Shown: in pieces, positions 42,100 to 50,946 of the stretch | Layout: every line of letters starts with the position of its first letter | How positions within the stretch are numbered: the stretch's first letter is position 1 | Assembly (NCBI RefSeq): GCF_014650995.1 | Contig: NZ_BMWA01000020.1 | Span: forward strand, 1-64,000 | Direction: 5' to 3' | From: Streptomyces viridiviolaceus | GTDB taxonomy: Bacteria; Actinomycetota; Actinomycetes; Streptomycetales; Streptomycetaceae | Length of the DNA stretch: 64,000 bases | Translations under genes and position numbers: made by a program | Notes under the pieces: model-generated | Told to the model about the DNA's origin: nothing | Databases searched by the model: none | What the model saw: only the letters and a program-made list of their open reading frames with translations

Positions 42100-42843
42100 T
42101 CAGAGTGGTTGCCAGACGCGGGCCAGCGCCGATGTGGTGAGGACCTGGTCCGGATACCCCTGTCCGGCGAGGCGGCCGTCCTGGAGCAGGAGGCATGTGT
42201 CCGCCGTGCGTGCTACCTCCAGGTCGTGCGTGGCCTGGATGACCGTCACCCCGTCGGCGACGAGTGCCGTCAGCAGTGTCCCGATCCGCTCCCTCGCCTC
42301 CGGATCCAGACCTGTGGTCGGCTCATCGAGGAGCAGAAGGTCCGACTCCTGGGCCAATCCTTGTGCGATGAGCGCGCGTTGACGCTGTCCACCCGACAGC
42401 TCGCCCAGTTGGCGTGACGCGAGGTCCCGGATCTCGAGCCGGTCGAGTGCCCCGTCCACGGCCGCGTGGTCCTGGCGGGTCAGCCGGCGCCACGGGCCGC
42501 GCTTGCCCCAGCGCCCCATCTCCACGGTCTGCCGGACGGTGAGCGGCAGGGTGTCGCCGACGGCTCCGCGCTGCGGTACGAACGCGGGTGGCAGATCCCC
42601 GGTGCAGTGGAGATCACCGGATGTCGGACGGATCACACCGGCGAGCACGCCGAGCAGGGTCGACTTGCCGCTGCCATTCGGTCCCACGAGCACCGTTGTG
42701 GCCAACTTCGGTATCTGCGCGCTGATTTCACGAAGCACTGGGCGGCTTGAGTAGCCGGCGCACAACCCGGAGAAGTGGAGGTGAGCAGCCCGCTCCGGGG
42801 GTGAGGTGGGCGAGGGCTGCGTTTTATTGAACATGGTTTTCAT
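42100..42843 (-). CDS. aztA: Zinc ABC importer ATPase (AztA/ZnuC-like)
   Basis: A 247-residue ABC ATPase of the metal-cation importer class. Walker A GPNGSGKST lies near residues 53-61, the signature LSGGQRQR near 151 and Walker B LLLLDEPTTGLDPE near 171. It is divergent from the permease gene, with the two start codons only 15 bp apart and a Zur-like box covering the start region. ATG 42843 follows GAGGA at 7 nt; ATG 42834 is possible. Placement next to an AztB/AztC/AztD set makes zinc the likely cargo. It would hydrolyse ATP in the cytosol to drive import through the permease. Confidence 0.88.
   Translation of the reverse strand: MKTMFNKTQPSPTSPPERAAHLHFSGLCAGYSSRPVLREISAQIPKLATTVLVGPNGSGKSTLLGVLAGVIRPTSGDLHCTGDLPPAFVPQRGAVGDTLPLTVRQTVEMGRWGKRGPWRRLTRQDHAAVDGALDRLEIRDLASRQLGELSGGQRQRALIAQGLAQESDLLLLDEPTTGLDPEARERIGTLLTALVADGVTVIQATHDLEVARTADTCLLLQDGRLAGQGYPDQVLTTSALARVWQPL
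42828..42842. promoter_or_regulatory. Zur-like box 1 between aztA and aztB
   Basis: The 15-mer tgaacatggttttca has the 7-1-7 inverted-repeat layout of actinobacterial Zur boxes (consensus-like tgaaaatgattttca). It overlaps the aztA start codon and lies 16 bp before aztB, so binding could block both genes. Confidence 0.7.
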
Positions 42844-42858
42844 TGTACTGTCCTCGGC

Positions 42859-43719
42859 ATGGAATGGCTGACGGCCCCCTTCGAGGTGACCTTCGTGCAA
42901 CGAGCCCTGTGGGGCGGGATACTCGTGTCCGCGATCTGCGCGCTGGCGGGCACCTGGGTGGTGCTGAGGGGAATGGCCTTCCTCGGTGACGCCATGTCCC
43001 ACGGGTTGCTGCCGGGTGTCGCGCTGGCCGCGCTGCTCGGCGGAAATCTGATGGTGGGGGCCGTGACCAGCGCCGTCGTCATGACGGCGGGCGTCACCGC
43101 GCTCGGCCGTACACCAAGGCTGTCCCAGGACACCGGCATCGGGCTGCTGTTCGTGGGCATGCTCTCGCTCGGCGTGATCATCGTCTCGCGCTCGCAGTCC
43201 TTCGCGGTCGACCTGACCGGCTTTCTCTTCGGTGACGTCCTCGCCGTCCGGCAGCAGGACCTCCTCGTGCTCGCGGCGGCGTTGCTCGCGGCGCTGGTGG
43301 TGTCGGTGCTCGGTCACCGCGCGTTCCTGGCCCTGGCGTTCGACGAGCGCAAGGCCCACACTCTGGGGCTGCGGCCGCGCCTGGCCCACGCCGTGCTGCT
43401 CGGCCTGCTCGGTCTGGCGATCGTGGCCTCGTTCCACATCGTGGGAACGCTGCTCGTCCTCGGACTGCTCATCGCACCCCCGGCGGCCGCTCTGCCCTGG
43501 GCCCGCAGCGTGCGCGGGGTCATGGCGCTCGCCGCCCTGCTCGGCGCCACCGCCACGTTCTTCGGCCTGCTGCTGTCCTGGCACCTGAGCACTGCCGCCG
43601 GCGCGACCGTCGCGGCCCTCGCGGTGAGCCTGTTCTTCCTCTCTCACGTGCTGTCCGGGCTGCGGTACCGCCGTGCGCGCCACGCCCCCGCCCCGGCCCC
43701 TGTACTCGAAGTCAACTGA
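42859..43719 (+). CDS. aztB: Zinc ABC importer permease (AztB/ZnuB-like)
   Basis: A 286-residue membrane protein of the ABC-3 metal permease family with about eight hydrophobic segments. Family features are WVVLRGMAFLGDAMSHGLLPGVALA near residues 34-58 with its conserved histidine, RSQSFAVDLTGFLFGDVLAV near 111-130, and FHIVGTLLVLGLLIAPPAAA near 193-212. It starts 15 bp from the divergent ATPase start. No usual ribosome-binding site is seen, so the message may be almost leaderless. It is followed 21 bp later by an AztD-like gene. Confidence 0.9.
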   Translation: MEWLTAPFEVTFVQRALWGGILVSAICALAGTWVVLRGMAFLGDAMSHGLLPGVALAALLGGNLMVGAVTSAVVMTAGVTALGRTPRLSQDTGIGLLFVGMLSLGVIIVSRSQSFAVDLTGFLFGDVLAVRQQDLLVLAAALLAALVVSVLGHRAFLALAFDERKAHTLGLRPRLAHAVLLGLLGLAIVASFHIVGTLLVLGLLIAPPAAALPWARSVRGVMALAALLGATATFFGLLLSWHLSTAAGATVAALAVSLFFLSHVLSGLRYRRARHAPAPAPVLEVN

Positions 43720-43740
43720 AAGAAGCCTGAGGCGATCGCC

Positions 43741-44976
43741 ATGACCGTCCGCAGAAACGTCACTCCGTGGGCTTCGGCCGCATTGGTGCTCACCGCGCTG
43801 CTCGCCACAGGCTGCGCGGGAGACAAGAACAACGACTCCCGCTCCGCGCCGAGTTCCCTCTCCGCCACTCCGCACGGGTACGTCGAGGGAGCACAGGAGG
43901 CCGCCGAGCAGCAGTCCCGGCTCCTCCTGAACGACCCCGACAGCGGAAGCAGCGGGGTTCTCGACCTCATCACAGGCAAGGTGCACAAGACCGCTCAGGT
44001 GAAAGGCGCCGTTCGGCTGGGTACGGACGGCAGGTTCGGCTACCTCCACACGTCCAGCGGCACCCATGTGCTCGACAGCGGCGCCTGGATGGTGGACCAC
44101 GGGGACCACGTCCACTACTACAGCGCGGCGATACGGGACGTCGGTGAGCTTCCCGTGGACAGCCGGGCACAGGTGCGCAGCGATGTCGCCGTGACCGCGG
44201 TGACGGACGAGGACGGGCGCGCCGCTCTCTACGACCGAGGCGAGCTGGAGACGGGCAGCATCGCCTCCCTCCGGACGCTGCCGGGCACCTATACCGGCGC
44301 CGTCGTGCCGTACGAGGAGCACCTGCTTGCCTTCGCGGACGAGGGCGGCACCTCCAAGCTCGTCGTCCTCGACCGCGAGGGTGAGCGCGTCGCTTCCCCG
44401 GACGTGGAGTGCGAGGAGCCGCGAGGAGACGCCGTCACCCGGCGCGGCGTGATCCTGGGCTGCGCCGGCGGCGCCTTGCTCGTCCGTACGCAGGACGGCG
44501 CCTTCACCGCCGAGGAGATCCCCTACGGACGGGACGTGCCGGCGAAGGAGCGGGTCACCGCTTTCCGTCACCGGCCCGGCAGCGACACCCTCACCGCCCC
44601 GGCCGGAGACGACGCCGTATGGGTTCTCGATGTCGCCGAGCGGACCTGGACCCGGGTGGAGACCGGACCGGTCGTCGCGGCCAACACAGCCGGTGAGGGC
44701 TCCCCGCTGCTCGTCCTGGAGACCGACGGCTCGCTGCACGGCTATGACATCGCCACCGGAAAGCAGGCCGCGCGGACCAAGTCGCTCCTGACGGGAGGAA
44801 AGCGGGCCGGCCCCGACGGCAGCGCCCCCGTCATCGAGGTCGACCGCAGCCGCGCCTACGTCAACGACCCCGACGGAAAGAAGGTGTTCGAAATCGACTA
44901 CAACGACGGTCTGCGTATCGCGCGCTCCTTCGACCTGGACGTCAAGCCGGTCCTCATGGCGGAGGCCGGACGATGA
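43741..44976 (+). CDS. AztD-like zinc chaperone lipoprotein, copy 1 (His-loop type)
   Basis: A 411-residue secreted beta-propeller protein with signal peptide and lipobox LLATGC near residues 20-25. It resembles AztD, the extracytoplasmic metallochaperone that hands zinc to AztC. It keeps the histidine-rich loop VDHGDHVHYY near residues 117-126. The positions that in AztD carry HHG and C..xHGEA motifs read PYEEH and CEEPRGDA here, so the pocket histidines seem lost. The second copy at 46039 shows the opposite pattern. Its stop overlaps the aztC start (ATGA), so its expression is coupled to the zinc-binding protein. Confidence 0.75.
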   Translation: MTVRRNVTPWASAALVLTALLATGCAGDKNNDSRSAPSSLSATPHGYVEGAQEAAEQQSRLLLNDPDSGSSGVLDLITGKVHKTAQVKGAVRLGTDGRFGYLHTSSGTHVLDSGAWMVDHGDHVHYYSAAIRDVGELPVDSRAQVRSDVAVTAVTDEDGRAALYDRGELETGSIASLRTLPGTYTGAVVPYEEHLLAFADEGGTSKLVVLDREGERVASPDVECEEPRGDAVTRRGVILGCAGGALLVRTQDGAFTAEEIPYGRDVPAKERVTAFRHRPGSDTLTAPAGDDAVWVLDVAERTWTRVETGPVVAANTAGEGSPLLVLETDGSLHGYDIATGKQAARTKSLLTGGKRAGPDGSAPVIEVDRSRAYVNDPDGKKVFEIDYNDGLRIARSFDLDVKPVLMAEAGR

Positions 44977-45950
44977 GCCGGACCCGGGTGAAGCAGCGCG
45001 CGAGGGTGGGCATCGCACGCCTGCGCAGTCTGATCGTGGGCCTGCTCAGCCTCGTCACAGCCGCCACCGCCACCGCCTGCACCACCGACGACGATCAGCC
45101 CGGCATCGTCGTCACGACCAACATCCTCGGCGACGTCACCCGGGAGATCGTCGGTGCCGAAGCCGACGTCACCGTCCTGATGAAGCCCAACGCCGACCCG
45201 CACTCCTTCGGCCTCTCGGCGGTGCAGGCCGCCGAGCTGGAACAGGCTGACCTGGTCGTCTACAACGGCCTGGGACTCGAGGAGAACGTACTGCGGCACG
45301 TGGATGCCGCCCACGAGTCCGGCGTCGCCACCTTCGCGGCCGGCGAGGCGGCCGACCCGCTCACCTTCCATACGGCCGACGACGGCGGTCCTGAGGGCGA
45401 GGAAGGACAGCCCGACCCGCACTTCTGGACCGACCCCGACCGGGTGCGTAAGGCCACCGGTCTGATAGCCGACCAGGTCATCGAGCACGTCGACGGAGTG
45501 GACGCCGACACGATACGCGGCAACGCCGACCGCTACGCCGATGAGCTCACGGACCTCACGGCCTGGATGGAGAAGTCCTTCGACCGCATTCCAGAGGGCA
45601 AGCGGGCCTTGGTCACCAACCACCACGTTTTCGGTTATCTCGCCGACCGCTTCGGTTTCCGGGTGATCGGCGCGGTCATCCCCAGTGGCACCACGCTGGC
45701 CTCACCCAGTTCCTCGGACCTCCGCTCACTCACCGAGGCGATGGGGAGGGCGGACGTACGCACCGTCTTCGCCGACTCCTCCCAGCCCAAACGGCTCGCA
45801 GAGGTGCTGCGTACGGAGATGGGTGGCCAGGTCCGGGTCATCGAACTCTACTCGGAGTCGCTGACCGCCAAGGGCGAGGGCGCCGACACCTACCTGCGGA
45901 TGATGCGCGCAAACACCACCGCCATGGTCGACGGCCTGACCGGGGCCTGA
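44973..45950 (+). CDS. aztC: Zinc-binding lipoprotein of the ABC importer (AztC/ZnuA-like)
   Basis: A 325-residue cluster A-I metal-binding protein. A signal sequence ends at a cysteine in TATACTT near residue 35. Predicted zinc ligands are the histidines in NADPHSF near 77, QPDPHFW near 148 and TNHHVFGY near 214, with the aspartate in FADSSQP near 268, which is the standard ZnuA/AztC set. The short acidic loop GGPEGEEGQPD replaces the long His-rich loop of classic ZnuA, as in AztC-type proteins that depend on AztD for loading. It delivers zinc to AztB. Confidence 0.9.
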   Translation: MSRTRVKQRARVGIARLRSLIVGLLSLVTAATATACTTDDDQPGIVVTTNILGDVTREIVGAEADVTVLMKPNADPHSFGLSAVQAAELEQADLVVYNGLGLEENVLRHVDAAHESGVATFAAGEAADPLTFHTADDGGPEGEEGQPDPHFWTDPDRVRKATGLIADQVIEHVDGVDADTIRGNADRYADELTDLTAWMEKSFDRIPEGKRALVTNHHVFGYLADRFGFRVIGAVIPSGTTLASPSSSDLRSLTEAMGRADVRTVFADSSQPKRLAEVLRTEMGGQVRVIELYSESLTAKGEGADTYLRMMRANTTAMVDGLTGA

Positions 45951-46038
45951 CCCACAGAGTCTCCCTGCCCGCCAGCAGACGGGCCGACGTCGTCACACCA
46001 CACCGCCGCCACCGGGCGGCGCGGAAAGGAACACACAG

Positions 46039-47241
46039 ATGAACAAGTCGATACGCGGCAGAGCCCTCACGAGCACGGCACTCGCCCTGGCGGCCTCCAC
46101 GGTTCTGACCGCCTGCGGAGGGGGCGACTCCTCCTCTGCCGACGCCAAGGCCGACGGCACCGCGAGCGCCACGCCCACAGCAGCGGTCAAGAACCCGCTG
46201 GTCGCCACCTTCGACGGCGGACTCTACATTCTGGACGGGAAGAGCCTGAAGCTCGCCAAGACCATCGAGCTTCCTGGCTTCAACCGGGTCAATCCCGCGG
46301 GCGACGAGGACCACGTCGTCGTCTCGACCGACAGCGGCTTCCGCGTCCTGAACGCCACCGACCAGACCCTCACCGACATCGAGTACAAGGGCGCCGAGCC
46401 CGGCCACGTCGTACGCCACGCGGGCAAGACCGTGCTCTTCACCGACGGCACCGGAGAGGTCAACGTCTTCGACCCCGCCGACCTGAGCAGTGGCAAGAAG
46501 CCGGAAGGCCGCGCCTACACCTCCGCCGAGGCACACCACGGTGTCGCCATCGAACTGGCCAACGGCGAACTCCTCAGCACCCTGGGCACCGAGGAGAAGC
46601 GCACCGGCGCGCTGGTGCTGGACGAGAACAACAAGGAGATCGCACGTAACGAGGACTGCCCCGGCGTCCACGGCGAGGCGGCAGCCAAGAACGAAGCCGT
46701 CGCCGTCGGCTGCGAGGACGGCATCCTGATCTACAAGGACGGCAAGTTCACCAAGATCGACGCCCCCGACGACTACGGCCGCATCGGCAACCAGGCCGGC
46801 AGCGACACCTCGCCGATCCTCCTGGGCGACTACAAGACCGACCCCGAGGCCGAGCTGGAGCGGCCCACCCGCGTCTCCCTCATCGACACCGAGAAGAAGA
46901 AGCTGCGCCTGGTGGACCTGGGCACCAGCTACTCCTTCCGCTCACTGGCCCGTGGCCCGCACGGCGAGGCCCTGGTCCTCGGCACCGACGGCGCCATCCA
47001 CGTCATCGACCAGAACACCGGCAAGATCGAGAAGGAGATCCCCGCCGTGGGCGAGTGGCAGGAGCCGCTGGACTGGCAGCAGGCCCGGCCCACCCTGTTC
47101 GTCCGCGACCACACCGCGTACGTCTCCGACCCCAGCAAGAAGGCCCTGCACGCCATCGACCTGGACACGGGGAAGAAGATCACCTCCGCCACCCTGCCGG
47201 AGAGCACCAACGAACTGTCGGGCGTCGTCGCCGGACACTGA
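46039..47241 (+). CDS. aztD: AztD-like zinc chaperone lipoprotein, copy 2 (pocket type)
   Basis: A 400-residue secreted propeller protein with lipobox VLTAC near residues 24-28. It matches AztD more closely than copy 1. The core zinc pocket motifs AEAHHGVAIEL near residue 162 and CPGVHGEAAAKNEAVAVGC near 206 are present, while the HGDH-type flexible loop of copy 1 is absent. It should bind zinc outside the membrane and pass it to AztC. An 88-bp gap separates it from aztC, with AAAGGAA upstream of its start. No Zur-like box lies in that gap, so it is probably read from the aztB promoter. Confidence 0.85.
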   Translation: MNKSIRGRALTSTALALAASTVLTACGGGDSSSADAKADGTASATPTAAVKNPLVATFDGGLYILDGKSLKLAKTIELPGFNRVNPAGDEDHVVVSTDSGFRVLNATDQTLTDIEYKGAEPGHVVRHAGKTVLFTDGTGEVNVFDPADLSSGKKPEGRAYTSAEAHHGVAIELANGELLSTLGTEEKRTGALVLDENNKEIARNEDCPGVHGEAAAKNEAVAVGCEDGILIYKDGKFTKIDAPDDYGRIGNQAGSDTSPILLGDYKTDPEAELERPTRVSLIDTEKKKLRLVDLGTSYSFRSLARGPHGEALVLGTDGAIHVIDQNTGKIEKEIPAVGEWQEPLDWQQARPTLFVRDHTAYVSDPSKKALHAIDLDTGKKITSATLPESTNELSGVVAGH

Positions 47242-47442
47242 CCCCGCAACGTGCTCTCGCCACATCGGCCTCGATGCTGCGGTGGCGAAGGCACACCGCT
47301 GTCCCGCCGAGGGACCGGACCCGGTCCTCGGCCACGACGGGAGAAGCGGCGTACGCACGCACGTGTGGCGGGGTACCGGGTGTCGCTCGTGTGGGCGGGC
47401 GGCTGTCGGGGACGCCTGGAACGCGTCGGCCCACACGGCCCG

Positions 47443-48642
47443 TCACCGACCCACGGGATCACCGTCGGCACCGTCGTTCCGGACGCGCAGTGTCAGGTGG
47501 CCGCCGTGGTGCAGCGGTGTGCTCAGCCGCGGACGCGCCGCCTCGTGGCCGGTCTCCGCGTCGACGATGTGCACCTCGCCGTGGCCGCCCCGGGTGACGG
47601 CGATCCAGTCGCAGCCCGGTGAGGCGGCCACCGCGCGGCGTTGGACGCCCTCCCAGGGGGTGCCGCCGCGACGCGGAGCACCGTCCATACCGGGCAGGGG
47701 GAAGCGGCGGGCGGCGCCGTCGGCGCCGAGCAGGATCAGCTCGTCGCCGTCGGGATGGACACGGGTGAAGGCGGTGTGGCGCCGGGCGAGGGCCAGCCGG
47801 AAGACGAGCCCGGGACCGAGGTCCGTGAGCAGCGTGCGGCCGGTTCCCAGCTCGTGGTGCCATGCCTGGTTGGTCCACGCCGGCCAGCGCAGCGGGTCCG
47901 GGTCGCCGCCGCGCAGCGTGGTCCACAGTGCCCGACGCCGGGTATCGAGCCGGAGGTACCAGCCCCGGGCGGGCGATGCCCAGGGAATGACCGCCTCGGC
48001 AGCGAGGATGTCGCCCTTTCGGCGGGCCCGGTGCACTCCCTGGCCCGTGGCCGCGAACACCTGCTCCGAGCCGGGTGCCTGTGCGTCCCCGTGTCCGTCG
48101 TCCGGCAGCGGCAGGACCGCGTGAGGGGTGACCAGGGGGCAGCCAGGCGGAGCCGCGAGGAGTTCCTCGAACCGGTGGACGGCCAGCGCGCCGGGTTCCC
48201 GGTGCCGCAGTACGACCAGAGGGTCGGTCTCGCCCAGCACGGTTACGCCAGGTTCGCCGATGCGCGTCCGCACCCGTGCGGCCTCTCCGGTGGCCAGGTC
48301 GAGGACTGTGAGCAGGTCCGACCACGGTTCGCTGTTCTTGCCGAGGCCGGTGGTGACGGCCAGTCGGCGGCCGGACGGGTCGCAGGCGAGGTGCTCGGCC
48401 GGCACGGCGACCGGAACCGCGTGTTCCACGAGTTCCTCGGCGTAGGGGTTGAGCACCAGCAGTTCCCCGCGACGGTCGTCGACGCAGGCCACCCGCCCGC
48501 CCGGCAGGGCCAGGAATCCGGCGTGCTCCGATAGGTGACGGCCGGTCAGGTGTCCTGCTACGGCACCGTCGGGCACGGTCAGCAGGTGTACGGCTCCGGC
48601 CACATGGTCGGAGACGAGCAGGACGGGCGTGGCAGCAGGCAT
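47443..48642 (-). CDS. Cytosolic beta-propeller protein of the zinc locus
   Basis: A 399-residue protein with repeated propeller-like blades (VACVDDRRGELLVLNPYAE, RLAVTTGLGKNSEPWSDLLT, WIAVTRGGHGEVHIVDAETG) and no signal peptide, so probably cytosolic. It is rich in histidine, with HHELG and STPLHHGGHLTL near the C-terminus. I cannot assign a function. The fold resemblance to its secreted AztD neighbours and its Zur-like box suggest a zinc-linked role, for example buffering or handover, which is inference. ATG 48642 follows GGAGGA. It is divergent from the siderophore-type binding protein. Confidence 0.7.
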   Translation of the reverse strand: MPAATPVLLVSDHVAGAVHLLTVPDGAVAGHLTGRHLSEHAGFLALPGGRVACVDDRRGELLVLNPYAEELVEHAVPVAVPAEHLACDPSGRRLAVTTGLGKNSEPWSDLLTVLDLATGEAARVRTRIGEPGVTVLGETDPLVVLRHREPGALAVHRFEELLAAPPGCPLVTPHAVLPLPDDGHGDAQAPGSEQVFAATGQGVHRARRKGDILAAEAVIPWASPARGWYLRLDTRRRALWTTLRGGDPDPLRWPAWTNQAWHHELGTGRTLLTDLGPGLVFRLALARRHTAFTRVHPDGDELILLGADGAARRFPLPGMDGAPRRGGTPWEGVQRRAVAASPGCDWIAVTRGGHGEVHIVDAETGHEAARPRLSTPLHHGGHLTLRVRNDGADGDPVGR

Positions 48643-48665
48643 GAGTCCTCCAGAAACCGGTCTGA

Positions 48666-48680
48666 TGAAAACGATTATCA
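48666..48680. promoter_or_regulatory. Zur-like box 2 between the propeller and siderophore-type importer genes
   Basis: The 15-mer tgaaaacgattatca is very close to the Zur consensus. It sits in the 85-bp divergent gap, so it can control both the cytosolic propeller gene and the importer operon. Confidence 0.8.
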
Positions 48681-48727
48681 TGTATCTTCGGTGCGTTCCC
48701 GGTACCTGAAAAGAAGCGAGGGCATCG

Positions 48728-49705
48728 ATGCTGCGCTCACCGTCGAGATTCGTTCGCAGTTGGCTCACCGCAGCGGCGGTGGGTTCGCTCCTGGTCGGCT
48801 GCGGCTCGTCCTCCGAGGAACCCGCGAACGGCAAGGCCAAGCCCGCGGCGAAGACGGAGGTGACCGTCGAACCCATCAAGGCGTCGACGGAGTTGACCGA
48901 CACCAACGGCGTCAAGATCTCCTTGAAGAAGGAGCCCGAGCGGATCGTCTGCCTGTTCGCCCTGTGCGACGACATCCTGACCGAACTGGGCATCGTCCCG
49001 ACGGCCACCAACAGCACGTTGCTCGCCCACCCCGACTTCCTGGGGGAGGAGAAGGCCAAGGGGGTGGACATCATCCCCGGCGGCTTCATCGCCCCGGAGG
49101 TGGAGGCGATCCTCTCCCACAAGCCCGATCTCGTGATCGGCCTCGGGGACACCCACGGCAAGCTCGCCCCAGCGCTGAAGGGAGCGACCACGTTCTGGGC
49201 CATGCAGCCCGAGACGTGGCAGGACAGCGTGGGCTACCTGCGCGACACCGCCGCGCTCACCGGCCGCACCGCCCAGGGGGTAAAGGCGGAGAGGGCCTTC
49301 CGGGCGAAGCTCGCCGAGGCTGAGAAGACCCCGAGCGGCAAGACCGCGCTCATCGTCTACGGCAGTGACGAGAACTTCGGCGTCGCGACGCCCGAAGGTG
49401 ACGTGGCCGCCAGTCTGTTCCCCAAGATCGCCGACTACCCATGGAAGTCCCGTGGTGTGGAGGGCAGTTACAGTCTCGAGGAGATCCTCGCCAAGGACGT
49501 CGACGTGCTGTTCGTCGAGACGCTGAGCTTCGGCGACGCGGAGGGCAAACTGTCCGAGAAGCTCACCGGAAACCCGCTTTGGGGCAAGATTCCGGCAGTG
49601 AAGAACGGTGACGTCCATGAGGTGAACTCAGAGGTCTGGGCCAAGGGGCGCGGCACCCGTTCGCTGGGCATCGTGCTCGACGAGGCCACGGCCGCGCTGC
49701 GGTGA
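48728..49705 (+). CDS. Siderophore/cobalamin-type ABC substrate-binding lipoprotein
   Basis: A 325-residue class III binding protein (FepB/BtuF-like). Lipobox LLVGC lies near residues 21-25. Family features are EPERIVCLFALCDDILTELGI near 75-95, PEVEAILSHKPDLVIGLGD near 122-140, and the final KNGDVHEVNSEVWAKGRGT. These proteins bind metal chelates rather than free ions. Zur-type control instead of a Fur/DmdR iron box suggests a zinc-chelate cargo. Its stop overlaps the first permease (GTGA). Together with the RiPP operon downstream, it could reclaim a peptide metallophore. Confidence 0.88.
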   Translation: MLRSPSRFVRSWLTAAAVGSLLVGCGSSSEEPANGKAKPAAKTEVTVEPIKASTELTDTNGVKISLKKEPERIVCLFALCDDILTELGIVPTATNSTLLAHPDFLGEEKAKGVDIIPGGFIAPEVEAILSHKPDLVIGLGDTHGKLAPALKGATTFWAMQPETWQDSVGYLRDTAALTGRTAQGVKAERAFRAKLAEAEKTPSGKTALIVYGSDENFGVATPEGDVAASLFPKIADYPWKSRGVEGSYSLEEILAKDVDVLFVETLSFGDAEGKLSEKLTGNPLWGKIPAVKNGDVHEVNSEVWAKGRGTRSLGIVLDEATAALR

Positions 49706-50946
49706 GGACGTCCCTTCCAGTGCCCGCCGCAGCCGATCGCGCCGCGGCGGGCGGAGAGCGGCCGTCGCGCGGTGCGCGGAGGTGGCAACCGCTTCTGGTG
49801 GTCGTGTTGCTGGCCGTCTCCTCGGTCTGCGCGCTCAGCCTCGGCACCCCCTACGTCCCCCCGCACCGGCTGGTCGCCGCTGTGCTGGAGGGGGACACCA
49901 CCCTCGCCGGGATCGTCGTCAGTGAACTTCGTGTGCCCCGGCTGCTGCTGGCGTTGGTCGCCGGTGCCTGTCTGGGGGCGGCCGGACTGGTGCTCCAAGA
50001 GGCGCTGCGCAATCCGCTGGCGGTGCCGGAGATGCTGGGTGTGTCGTCCGGGGCCGCGCTGGGGGTGGCCGCGCCGCTGGTGCTGGCCTTCTCGCTGCCT
50101 GCCGTCGTTCAGCCTCTGCTGGCCATCGGCGGGGCCGCCCTCGGTGGCGGGCTCACGTTGCTTGTCGCCGGGATCGGCCGAAGTCCGTCCGCCGTGCTGC
50201 TGACCGGCGCGGCGGTGGCGGCCGCGTTGCAGGCTGCGCTGCTCGTGCTGATGGTCATGGCCGACCAGTTGGACCTCCAGTTGATCTACCGCTACCTGCT
50301 CGGTTCCCTCTCCGCCCGGACGTGGGGCGACGTGACGGGCCTGTGGCCGTGGCTGCTCGTCGCGGTGCCCGCACTCGTGCTGTGCGCGCCGGTGCTGTCC
50401 GTGCTGCGGCTGGGCGACGAGGACGCGGAGGCGCTCGGTGTGCGAGCTCAGCGCGCCCGGCTGGCAGCGCTGGCCATCGCCGTGGTGCTGATCGCTCCGG
50501 TGACGGCCGTGTGCGGGCCCGTCGCCTGGGTGGGTTTCCTCGCCCCTCACCTGAGCCGCTGGTTCGCTCCCGCGGCGGGAGCGGTGCGCTGGCTCCCCTG
50601 GTCCGCGGCCTGGGGCGCTGTCGTCGTGGTGGTCGCCGATGTCCCGGCCCGGCTGGCGTTGGCACCCGTGGAGACGCCTGCCGGCGCGTGGACGGCCCTG
50701 CTGGGGGTGCCGGCCGGCGTCGCGCTGATGCGGTCGGGTGGCCGTCGCCGGGCGGCTGCCCAGAGCACCCCGGCCGCCTCGGCCGGGGTGCGCGAGCAGC
50801 TGTCCGGGCCGCGGAAGACGGCTTCGGGTGTGGCGGACGAAGTGCCTCCCGCCGGGGCATCGCATCACGCTCACCGGGGCGAACCCGGGCCCGGAGGTCC
50901 GACTTCGCCGCCTCTCGGGACGACCAGAACGGAGGACGTACGGTGA
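49702..50946 (+). CDS. FecCD-family ABC importer permease, first
   Basis: A 414-residue FecCD/BtuC-family permease with about ten membrane segments between residues 25 and 335. It has the family motif VPRLLLALVAGACLGAAGLVLQEALRNPLAVPEMLGVSSGAAL near 80-122. A long Pro/Gly/Ala-rich cytoplasmic tail of about 75 residues (STPAASAGVREQLSG onwards) follows and is not typical of the family. The start is a GTG overlapping the upstream stop. Confidence 0.88.
   Translation: MRTSLPVPAAADRAAAGGERPSRGARRWQPLLVVVLLAVSSVCALSLGTPYVPPHRLVAAVLEGDTTLAGIVVSELRVPRLLLALVAGACLGAAGLVLQEALRNPLAVPEMLGVSSGAALGVAAPLVLAFSLPAVVQPLLAIGGAALGGGLTLLVAGIGRSPSAVLLTGAAVAAALQAALLVLMVMADQLDLQLIYRYLLGSLSARTWGDVTGLWPWLLVAVPALVLCAPVLSVLRLGDEDAEALGVRAQRARLAALAIAVVLIAPVTAVCGPVAWVGFLAPHLSRWFAPAAGAVRWLPWSAAWGAVVVVVADVPARLALAPVETPAGAWTALLGVPAGVALMRSGGRRRAAAQSTPAASAGVREQLSGPRKTASGVADEVPPAGASHHAHRGEPGPGGPTSPPLGTTRTEDVR

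Noticed and set aside
42100..45018. A 972-codon open frame on the minus strand running through aztA and opposite aztB, the first AztD-like gene and the start of aztC
   Set aside because: Only its last 248 codons are the true aztA gene. The rest is a codon-bias shadow opposite well-recognised plus-strand genes.
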